Below are positions 37,484 to 47,500 of a stretch of DNA of 64,000 nucleotides, piece after piece. This DNA comes from Ceriagrion tenellum (lineage: Eukaryota; Arthropoda; Insecta; Odonata; Coenagrionidae). The stretch lies in contig OY720639.1 in NCBI GenBank assembly GCA_963169105.1, positions 96,174,559-96,238,558 on the forward strand, in the 5' to 3' direction. Position 1 is the first letter of the stretch; each line of letters starts with the position of its first letter. The notes beneath the pieces are model-generated. The model was not told the DNA's origin. It made no database searches and saw only the letters and a list, made by a program, of their open reading frames with translations. A program made the position numbers and the translations under genes.

Positions 37484-37587
37484 TTTACTGTAGTAAATCA
37501 AACTTTGCGTCTTCCACAGTTTTATAATTAAGGGTGCAACCGGTTTCGACAGTTACGCCATCACCAGGTATACCAAAGTTTGATTTA
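37484..37587 (-). repeat. Fold-back element with terminal 19-bp inverted repeats and hammerhead-like core
   Basis: TGTAGTAAATCAAACTTTG at the left pairs with CAAAGTTTGATTTATTACA at the right. Between them the minus strand reads CCTGGTGATGGCGTAACTGT followed by CGAAACCGGTTGC: a CTGGTGA box (37561-37567), a weak stem and GAAACCGGTT. Confidence 0.8.
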
Positions 37588-37599
37588 TTACAATGTCAA

Positions 37600-37980
37600 C
37601 CTTCCACCGGGTGGAACCTTCAACTTTTGATTTTCGCTCTTTGCCTCTTCTCCATATGCTGGAAATCGTAACGATGACCAGATGGCCTAACTTGAAAAAA
37701 CTTCCGCTGTCGTCCCTTTCCTCACAAATACCACTTTCATTCCCAGCAGTGTCCGTATTTTTCGGTGGAAATTCGAATCCCCTTGGGTTCCATGTGGAAA
37801 GTACTTCAAGGCCAGTCTTCTTCCTTTGGATGGGCCGGAAAGCAGTATACCCTTATACGTATTTTTTTCAAAGTAAGCTAATGACGACGTCGGGTTGCCC
37901 TTGCCCCATTACTCATACATACATACCTCCTCGCACTCAACTTCCCACTAATCATGATAATGATCTCAGTTGTCGATTGA
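37600..37980. other. Non-coding, nothing recognised
   Basis: A 149-codon frame (37593-38042) runs through here without recognisable domains. Confidence 0.35.
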
Positions 37981-38540
37981 CTCCCCAAATGCCTCCTATG
38001 TCTACCGGTATAGCCACTTCTACGGGCGGAAATCCTCCGTGACAGAGCCGAGGTCACACGCTAAAGCTCGCGGTCGCGTTGGTGCGCAGGGTCCTGGACC
38101 GCCGCGGATGCAGACGTCTTCCGTCGACCTCTGACCTTTCGCCGAAGGCCCGCTCTCGCCTAATCGATGTTACCAGGAGGTCACACACGGCCCTTTCCTC
38201 CCTCCCTCTTCGTGTCATATCCCCATCTCTCCTCTTTCCACTCTTCCCGGACGTCGTACTCTTCCCTCTTCCCCCCCCCCCCCCGCCCCCCTCCTTATCC
38301 CGGCTGCTGCTACTCCCGGTCCCCCTTTCCCTGCTCCCCCCTTCTCCTATCGTCTCTGGATCATTCCTGTTTTTCCGGCGGGACGCTAGCCTCCCGCCCT
38401 CTTCCCCCCTCGCCCAATCCAGCCGGCGGCTGCGTCTGCTGGGGCGACGTGGTGCAGGTCGGGAAGGCAGATTTCGTGGAAGGGGAGGTAAACAGCGTGC
38501 CGGGATATACGGTTTGCCCGTCCAGATAAGATTTTTGGAG
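37981..38540. other. GC/CpG-rich island with poly-C run
   Basis: Rich in CpG and C/T tracts, with a C-run at about 38270-38284. The 184-codon + strand frame translates to a Pro/Leu/Ser-rich low-complexity peptide. A promoter-like island or simple sequence; not supported as coding. Confidence 0.35.
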
Positions 38541-38732
38541 GGTCTATCACTGCTGCGTGAGCGGAAAATAGTTAGAAAACCCCGAATTTTCCTACGTGTC
38601 GTCTATCAAACACTGTTTCCCAAGGCGCCGTAGGTAATGTAATGAAAACTATGATGAGTTATGCTTCGAAGAACTTGTAGCAAACTAGTGTTTTAATTGG
38701 TAGTTTCAGGCGTAACTTGGTGGAATTTTTTA

Positions 38733-38928
38733 ACATTATAATGATAACTTGTAACGTTGTGACTCCACATATCTTTACTTGGAACGGCCCGGGTGTCGAC
38801 GCTCAACGTCATCTTCAGGCAAAGACTCGAGTTAAGAGTCTTTATCTGAAAATAACGTTGAAACCTGGGTCGTTCCAAATAAAGATATGTGAAATCACAA
38901 AGTTAAAAGTTATCATTAATGTGTTTTT
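38733..38928. repeat. Fold-back element with hammerhead-like motifs in both arms
   Basis: Arms of about 95 bp: ATGATAACTTGTAAC.TTGTGA ... ACATATCTTTACTTGGAACG and its inverted copy. The left arm (-) has CCTGAAGATGACGTTGAGCG followed by TCGACACC (stem II GACG/CGTC, GAAA altered to GACA). The right arm (+) has CTGAAAATAACGTTGAAACC and then TGGGTC (38846-38871). CTTTAT before and ATAAAG after the right core are complementary. The box GGCGTAACTTGGTGGAA lies just before the element (38709-38725). Confidence 0.85.
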
Positions 38929-40590
38929 ATCCCGGCTGAGGAGCTGACTCGGTACCATTGAAATTGAACTAACCATTTATCGTCCTCTGACCCTTCAGTA
39001 GCTTCAATATTAGTTAAGGACTAAAACACCATGGTGTATTTGTGTGTTTATTTAATGTCAATTAAAAAAAATCGCTGGTTACGTATAAAATATTCCAGAA
39101 ATTTACATGTTATATAACAAAAGGAATATTTTCCAACGTTCCCATGCTGATAGCCCAATTTTTCCGAGTTTCCCGTGACCCATCCCCGCCTTATAGCCCA
39201 TTTTTAGTTTAACTTGTGAAAAAAAACTGGCTGAAGATAAGGTTTGTTGTAGCAACCGAAAATCCGCTATGAGATCTAATATGTGCTGTCGTATCATACT
39301 ATCACTCTTTGGTGGTGCTGAGTTTCAAGGGAAAGCAGTCAGTTATCTAGAACTGTTGTCTGATCTCAAGTTCATTTGAGCTTCTTCTCAGCTTTCCATG
39401 AACGATACGCTTGGCTGTGCCAACGTGGTTGCTGCAGCTGTCGTTCCAATTGGGAAACAATATAGCGATAAAATACGAAAAAAATTGACGAAGAAATATG
39501 GCTCCGAATATTGATAACGCTAAAACAATCTTTACCATGTACCTACTCGGTTTGATGAATTAGCTCTGCCTCACATGTTTGCTGCAATTTTTCTGGAAAT
39601 GTCATGTGTATCGCCTACATCTGTTTTCAGTTCGAAGATAAGTTTGCTACATTCCATTCTCCGATCAATCAACAGTTCCATTTCTTCCAAGTCTTCACGT
39701 TGACATCCTCCGTAATGTGCCTCATGTTTTCCATCCTGGGTTCTCCTCGGTTATTCTTCTCGTTTGCTTTCCATTATTGTTTTCACGAGACTTTTATACC
39801 TCAGAATGTACCCGGTGTAACTTTTATATGAGGAAAAAATATTGTTCTTTCTCACATTTCACCCCTACTCATCTCGTAACCCATTATAATTGAAGTATAA
39901 TACATTGTTTACAAAAATATGATTGGTTAAAAAAAATGAGGGTATCTGCATAGCATCTGCTATTGATGAATGTATATGGTTATCATTATAATTATGATCG
40001 AAATATTTTATCATGTAGGATAACTTGTTTGCCAAGACTTTTGTATTGTGTTAGAATATGCGTACAATTAATATCCAAAACAAATATTTAGGCCATTGTT
40101 CAGAAATTACAACATATTTTGGTCCTCAATTTTTATCTCACCCTTATGGCAACCCACTAGGTCTTGTGCTGGATCAAGTGTCGTGGGAAACAGGCTTAAT
40201 GTATTACTTTCTTAGTGAGGATGCGTTCTTTTACTAGCTACACGGGATAGAAGAAAATTGTATGTCTTTATATTGTGCATTCCAATTCAGTTTAATGCAT
40301 TGGCTCTTATGGAGATTCTTTTCCTGTGCCAATCTCCGTAAGGCCGGAGATGCGGTGTTTCCATGTTCAACCGGGAAATTATCAAATTGCTCTTCAGTAC
40401 ACTTATTGCTTTTCAAGAAGTCTTCCTATGTGCAAATATAGGAATATATGTCCTTGAAATGTATTTCTCGAATTTATTGCGATATTGGTTATAGTTGCCT
40501 CGTGGTATCTAAGTCATCCCTCTGAACTTAACTTTGGCAACAGCATACTCCGTTAGTCCCATGCTATCAAGTAAAAGTTGAACGCTGTTT
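38929..40590. other. A+T-rich non-coding stretch
   Basis: Short frames only; a 7-bp hairpin ATCTCCG/CGGAGAT at about 40331-40350. Nothing else recognised. Confidence 0.4.
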
Positions 40591-40599
40591 ACGGTCCAA

Positions 40600-41040
40600 C
40601 TGCCGTAATTTACGCTTACCACGTGCTGGTGGCGACGGAGACGACTGCGTGCGAGCCGAACTGCGGGGGAAGGTGGCTCGAGCGGGCGTGGTAGGTTGTA
40701 GAGGTTGGAACGCATGGCGCATCTCGAAGACGTCCCCGGGCGTGACGAATCCAGAACGTAACATTCCTCATCCCCACCTCACCACAGCGGCGACGGGGAA
40801 ATACGTTCGCATCAGCGGAGGTGTCGGGTTGGCATTCCGTGATTCTCCACGGGCGTCGCGCTTTCAAGGACGGGGGGTCGGAGTGGAATTCCCCATGCTG
40901 GGAGAAGGGCGTCTGGGCTTGTGGAGAGAGGGAGAGGTCGCCGCGGGTTGAAGGCCAGTGTGATGCAACGGGAAGGCGAGTGCGATATTGCACTGTATTG
41001 ACGGCGACGTATGATGCTCATGGAGATATCGCATTTTGAT
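40600..41040. other. GC/CpG-rich island
   Basis: CpG-rich, with frames of up to 125 codons on both strands that are mutual shadows and lack domains. Possibly an unmethylated CpG island. Confidence 0.35.
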
Positions 41041-44000
41041 ATTGAGCCAGTGGGTTTGAACATATCGCCTCGATACGTTATGTAATTTGCGATACCTGGT
41101 ATGAAGGCGAGAAAAAATGCAATTTGAATACGCTCTGCGATGAATTTGTTAGAATTAAGTTTTTCTTGCGATTTAGTAAGACACTAAGTGTAATGTCTCC
41201 AACTTTAAACATTCAGCGTAGTTCAATAACTGCGAATCCGTGCCTGTCACATAGCACTATCGCGAATTTCAGTCAATTCTGTGAATTATAGAAAATAGAA
41301 TAGAGCGAAAGAACTATGGAGTGAAGTGAACTAAATATTTATTTATTTGGGGTTATTCGATAATCTTATGAATTGCCGAATGTGATGGGTGGTGTAAATC
41401 GCGATTGTATTGCGGCATGCAATAACATTCTACCCTGTAGTACGTTATATCATTCGATATGTAATGTGTTGTGTCTTTCGTGTTACGAAATTTATTTCGC
41501 AGTACGATTCTAAAATTCGAACATTTCTCTACTTAAGCTGTGGGGAGAAAGGAATGTGTAATCCGAATCGGCGGCGGTTGCACGGAAAGCTGTGGGAATA
41601 TGCGAAACGCCGGGGTTGGCGCTCGCAGCTGCGGATTTTTGCCGAAGACTATTCCGAGCGCGTCTGAATTTTTTTCTATTTCTCTAACCCCTCCTTGTTT
41701 GCGAACGGAATCCTCGTCTGGCGTGTACTATTCTCCTTCCGGCCCCTTAAATATTTGCTCGGACGTCGTTGCAAATAAACATACAGCATATTGATTTCTG
41801 AAGCTCAACATATCCCCTTCACCAACTAGCTTTTCATATCCGTGCTATTCCATGAATTTGACAGACGGCAATTGCGTCTTCTACTGGTCTATTATAATTG
41901 ATGTTTCCCAGTCTTTGTTGAATTACAATTATTCATACTCTTTAATTTCTAGGCGATACTTTTTTCGACTTATTAAAGAATGTTGGTAACCGATTCAATT
42001 ATATTTAAAGTTATTATATGCTTCGAAAATATCTGGCCATCATAACCGGTTCGTTTTAAGTGTCAGTTCGAAAAAAGTGACTGGGAAAAGGTGTTCTATC
42101 TCAAAAATGAAAGTTTTTGTGAAAGAATTAAGATTTTAAAGGCTTTTTTCTTTCCTTTAATCGTCCTGTTATACAATAGTAAAATAAATTAGATCTTTGA
42201 TCCTCGAATGCTTTAAATAGTACTGTCCTGAAAATTCGTTGAAACGTTCCTTGATTTTTTCATTTAAGTACTGTCTTCTCTAGATCTTTTTCAAACTTTC
42301 TTTTTTTTTAATGATACCTGTTTCAGAGATATTAGTTTTAATCGAGAAGAGAAATTCTTTGTGAATATCACTACCTTGAGAGATTATTTTTCTTCTAAAG
42401 GCATTTGAATGTACATTTTTAAATACAGTCTAATTGCTGACTAGATTTAAATGTTATAACAGAAAAATTGTTTGAATTAGCATGGGCGCCATGATTCAAG
42501 GATGTGGATTTTTAAAAATGCTAGTGGAAGTGATAACTATCAGGAAAACGTTGATTTCACTCAGAACGGTTTCTTATTTGGTCAGTCCTCGTTACTTAGC
42601 TTTCGTAATTCGTCTACCTACCTCACAATACTGAAGTTATTTAATTTTCTTCTCATTTAAATGCTATGATTAGTCCTCGTTACTTCATTTATTCCGTAAG
42701 TCCCTGTCTCTTAGGCGAGTTATTCAAAGGGACTCTTCAAATCTTAAACCTGCCTCGCGTCAAAGTGAGGCTTTCGTTACGTAAAAGCCTTTCCCAGAAG
42801 TACTCGTCAAATGAAGATACTGAGGCAGTTTTCCTCTTTTTTTTTAAATACACTCGCCGTTGATAATCACGCTTTAATCCATATATTTAATCAGGTAACG
42901 TTAAGGAGAACTTACCTCTCCCATCCATTTTTGATAATATTACTGCGGTAGTGGTTACATTGATGTTTGATGATTTTTGATGGCTGCAGCACTGGCTCTG
43001 TCATGCTCCACGAAGAGCCTTGGGTCCCTTACTTTGGAATAGTGGTATTAATCGCATGCCCTTGAATTCCTGTTAGAATCAACTTTGGAGGGAATCAATA
43101 TTTGAAGAAGGTAACCTCATGCGTAGTAAAGTTTAACAATCATCACAGTATTAAAAATATTGTACTTATATTTTTTTAAATATCTTCAAAGAACCCAGGT
43201 GAACGTTAAGGAATAGTAATTTGATTCAGGACGAACCAATGCTTGTGGTTTTGAAAACTTCGCCTTATAGAATTCGAGCCTGATGCCTCACGGGTACCTG
43301 TCTAGGTATTTATTTCACCGCTGACGGGGTCGCTTTAACCCTTCTTCCTCTTCTCTCCAAGCCCTTTAACTAGGCGTGTGTGGTATAAGGATAAACCGTT
43401 TTACACTGCCTTCCGTCGCGATGGGGATACTGCCGAAATTCTGCGTCATAAATCTCTTGCATCCCTCTCCTACGTCCTTCAAAACGTTGCGTCTTTGGAT
43501 AAATTAGTCGTATTGCTAAGGAAGTTCTATCTTTCATGAATACTTCATAATCAAGTTGCTAAATGCGCATAAGCTTATGATTTTGAAAATTCCATGGTTA
43601 TTTTTGCAGCCCTTGTCGCCTTGTGGTAGCCCACCCGCAGTACGCACGTGTATTGCAGAAGCATAATGTTAGGGATGTAGTAATTCCGAGAAGTTTATTT
43701 CGTTCTTGTATTTGTCTAATGTGTTTTCAATACAAATTGATCAGGATTTAATTAAGTGTTATTTAGACTGTTAAATATTTTGGAACAAATAACCCTAAAG
43801 TAAAGTGCTTGTTTTTTCAAATTAGTTTTCTGTGTTCCGTATTCCACTCACTATTTGCATCGATTGCAATGGTATCAATAGATTGTTTTCTCATATTTTG
43901 ACCGAGGGTATGATGTTTGATCTCGTTTATGAGAAGTTCTCTAGGTTTCCATTATCCAGTACAACTTATTGGTGTTCAATGTTTATATTTTCATTTTAAA

Positions 44001-44309
44001 TCTGTGATTTATAATCAAAATTATCCGGCATTATATGCCGAAATATAAACTCAATGGTGAATGCCTTACTTTACATCATTTCTCTCTTGGATGATATCCA
44101 ATGCAATCCCTCGATGTATTGAAGATTTTATTGAGTACAAAAAGTGGGAAATTGGTAAATGCTTCGTAGTCATCGCCTCTGTACCCATCTGAATGGTATT
44201 CGTTCTGTATGTGGTTTTATTTGGTGAAGTAAATCATTTTCTCATTGGTGTTCTATTTTTGGGAGTTTTTGAAGTTCCTTACTATTTCTTTTTTCTCTCT
44301 TTCTTTTAG
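41041..44309. other. Sequence immediately upstream of the first RNF19 exon in the window (intron, if the assembly is correct)
   Basis: No exon encoding the expected RING2 or first transmembrane part was recognised. 41520-41760 is somewhat CpG-rich. CpG becomes scarce from about 43.7 kb onwards. The last 30 bases are pyrimidine-rich and form the acceptor. Confidence 0.45.
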
Positions 44310-44580
44310 GTCGTCGTATCCCCAGTGCTGGCCGGTTTAGCCGTCGGGATCGGGGTGCCCATCCTCCTTTTCTATGTCTACGGTGTAGTACCAGTGTCGC
44401 TGTGCAGGTCTGGTGGTTGTGGCGTCTCCACATCGCCAGCCGGAGTTCGTTTCGACTTCGATGAGAGTGACAGTGGCGTTGCCGGACTTGGAGCCCTCGG
44501 GGGTGGTGCTTCAGGGCCACAAACCCCAGGGGCTGATGGCTCCTCCACCCATGGACTCCTAGGCAGGTCAGGACTTGGAG
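44310..44580 (+). CDS. RNF19A: RNF19 exon 1 of window: second TM helix and CRSGGCGVS motif
   Basis: The exon starts after a pyrimidine-rich tract ending TTTTAG at 44309 and ends at the donor GTGAGT (44581). It opens in phase 0 and leaves phase 1. It reads VVVSPVLAGLAVGIGVPILL and continues FYVYGVVPVSLCRSGGCGVS, a transmembrane helix followed by the Cys-rich juxtamembrane motif typical of RNF19, then an acidic RFDFDESDSG stretch and a Gly/Ser-rich linker. Vertebrate RNF19 has the same helix after RING2 and a first TM helix. The exon upstream of it, which should end just after the IBR/RING2 and first TM part, was not found in the preceding 44 kb. Confidence 0.93.
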
Positions 44581-47500
44581 GTGAGTCAAGTTAGCGATGC
44601 CCTTCATTCAATGAATTGACCACTTGTGCCCTGGTGCATAGTTCTGTGGCTGAAGAATTGTCACAAAGGCTGAAAAATATATTTTAATATCAACTTAAGT
44701 GATTTAAATGAAATAAAACTCGGTTAAACTTTGTGGAGTTCCATATTGATTGGTAAAAATAACTTTTACTCTCCACCAGTCAGTTACACTCCACTGGCAT
44801 GTGAAGATTATGCCAGGCATCAAAATCTGGATTGTGCAATAAATTATTGCACAACCTGTGAACTGACCAGTGGAGTGTAAAAGTAATTTTTACTATTTAT
44901 TAAGTGATTTACATTATGGTACCCTTGAAATTTGGGACTAGTTTATCATATAAAATTTCCAATTGGCCTAGATCTGCAGAAATGCACCAAAAGTAAAAGA
45001 AAACATGTATATTTCTCCATGTGGAAATGCATTTTCGATTTGCAGTCATTTTTTGCTTACTCTACTGATTTAAGAATGAATATAATTTATCAGTTTTGTT
45101 GGTGACTTTGTTACCTGGTTCCTGTAGATAGTATTAAAGAAAAGGAGATATTTGACCATTTTTTGTGCTTTTTGTACTGCTATTTGTGTAGATTTTTATT
45201 GAAAAAATAAGGAGGGTTGATGCATGTGCTCAGGCCTCATTGATGGTTAAAATTTATGGTTGAAGGTGTAACTTCGTGGAACATTTTTGCAGACATGACG
45301 AAAAAAATATCTTAGTAAATTCCACACTTAAAAGTTTATTTCTGCCCTATGTTTCGACTGCACAGCAATCATTTTCAAGGTACTTTTGCATCATATGCGA
45401 GTCAATATGATGATGCAAATGTACCTTAAAAATGATTGCTGTGCAGTCGAAACTGAGGTAGGAAATAAACTTTTTAGTGCAGAATTTACTAAGATATTTT
45501 TTTCGTTGTCTCATTGATGGTGTTGAAAATTTTATTTCAATGGGATCAATATTCTCATGTCACAATTATGCCTCTGTAGCACTGTTTCAACACCTTGTTT
45601 TCATTCCCAGTAGACACAGCCTCAGTCGACACATCCATTCACCATGGGGTTGTTGGCAGTGGGGGTGGAGGAGTGGGTGGGGGAAGTGGACAAGTGGGGA
45701 ATCCATCCATTGGTGAGGCCTCCCTCTCCCTTGGCAGCGGTAGCCAGTTGGAGAGGTTGGGCAGGGATGATGAAGAGGACGAGGAGGAAGAGGCCAGGGG
45801 TCAGGGTGGGGAGTCGGGCAGCAATGCTGCTCTGGCAGGAGCAAGCCTTGCTGGGAGCATAGCATCAAGCCTCCTCCCAGGGGGACAAAGGTGAGAATGC
45901 AACTTATCTGGCAGTTCTAAGATGAATTGGGTTTTGGTCGGGTCTGCTTTCAGGCCTAATAGTATTTGTGTTATTCCTCTCAGCTCAGCTCAACTCTTTG
46001 GTCTAGTTTCACAATATCTAGTCAACCTTAGTTCTTAGATGAGGTAGCCTTTGCAGTAATGTGATGTGAACTGTGAGTTTGGGCTTTTTAACCCTCTTAG
46101 TGTGGCGGGCCGAGATATCAGCTTTTGCATCTTGGGAGAAAAGTGCGGTGGGCCTATATATTCACTCATGTGCAACTATTGTTCATCTTTAGTACACTAA
46201 TATAATAACAATTATTTTTTAGGCCTAATTGAAGTCTTTTATGATTGTTACCTAATTCATTTTATTCACGATAAAATTAACTGCATGTGGATATCTTGAA
46301 GAATAACTTCATAATATTTATTTTTTGAGATGATACATTTCATGAAATTACCCTCCTCATTTGTCGCTAGTACCATTGGCAGAAGTCAGCACTAAGAGGG
46401 TTAAATAGTGTTTAGCTACTGGTTGATTGATGGCATAGCATATTTATGTCAGACATACCAAGAATAAGCTCAAGCTGAATGTTAGGCCCAGTTTTTCCCC
46501 CAATAACTGGTTAATGCAAATAACAAGATCATGCAACCTTTCTGTTAACATAATCTTTACTTAGAATTTTGGTTTATAATAGTATGATGGCCTGTCAGTT
46601 AGTTGATGCTCTTTTTTGATGGGAAATTGTATTAACTTCAGTTTTCAAACTAAACTAATATTTAACCAGAAACCATGCAATTTGGCTATAGTGTGTTTAG
46701 GGCAGTAATACACATTCTCTGGTTTATTCTCAGAAAAAAATGGGGGTGTCTTCAAGTATAAAACAAAATGAGTATTAGTGTTTTTTTCATTAAAGCTTTT
46801 TCAGCAATATTAACTAATATTTCATTGGAGCATGTGAAGTGTTATAATGCCATTTTAAATGTAGAATTTTGAACTCTATAACTATAAACATTATAATTGT
46901 TGGAAAAAAAATATCTCTCCAAAAATTTCAAAATTTATGGAAAACTAATTTTTCCAGGTACAGTGTAGCCTACCATGGAAGCCCCCTCACTTTAGCAGCC
47001 ACATCTCTAAGTGGCTTAATTTTTTCAGTAATAGAATGAATTTCCCTTATAACCAATTTAAAATTTCCTTCCCTTAGGCAGTCACCTCCTTCAGAGGCCA
47101 ACGGCCACCTTATTTCAGGCTAGTGGCCACTACTTCAAGGCCAGCAATGAGATTTGCTGTTGGGGATTTGTTTCCTTTCCACAAAATCATCAGAGGATTC
47201 AGCTTAAAGAAGCTAAGGAGCCCTTTCCCTTCTTTATGGAATTTGCTGGAGAAATTTTAACTCACTCCCTTTTACTTCCTCAACTTCCCATCGTACTTCA
47301 TGATTGATCCCACAGGCCCCCTGGGCAGTCACCCATGAGTATTGTATATCTCTCGTGTGCAGCATGAGGGAAAGGCTCTTATCTATGAGTTGGTTTAATT
47401 GCTTCTTTTAGCACTATGGGACACCTTGGTAACTTGGCATTGGATCTAGGGTATTAGCCTCCATGCAATTATTTTGGGAATCCTCCGTTATTCTATTGGC

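Noticed and set aside
37981..38633. 184-codon Pro/Leu/Ser-rich frame on the + strand
   Set aside because: Low-complexity product of a C/T-rich island; competing frames overlap it.
44242..44607. 121-codon minus-strand frame over RNF19 exon 1
   Set aside because: Antisense shadow of the conserved exon; the + strand matches the RNF19 family.
44753..44900. Including this fold-back among the hammerhead-like elements
   Set aside because: It has the palindromic form and flanking GTGGA box but no GAAAC or CTGANGA box.
45587..45868. 93-codon minus-strand frame over RNF19 exon 2
   Set aside because: Antisense shadow of the Gly/acidic-rich coding exon.
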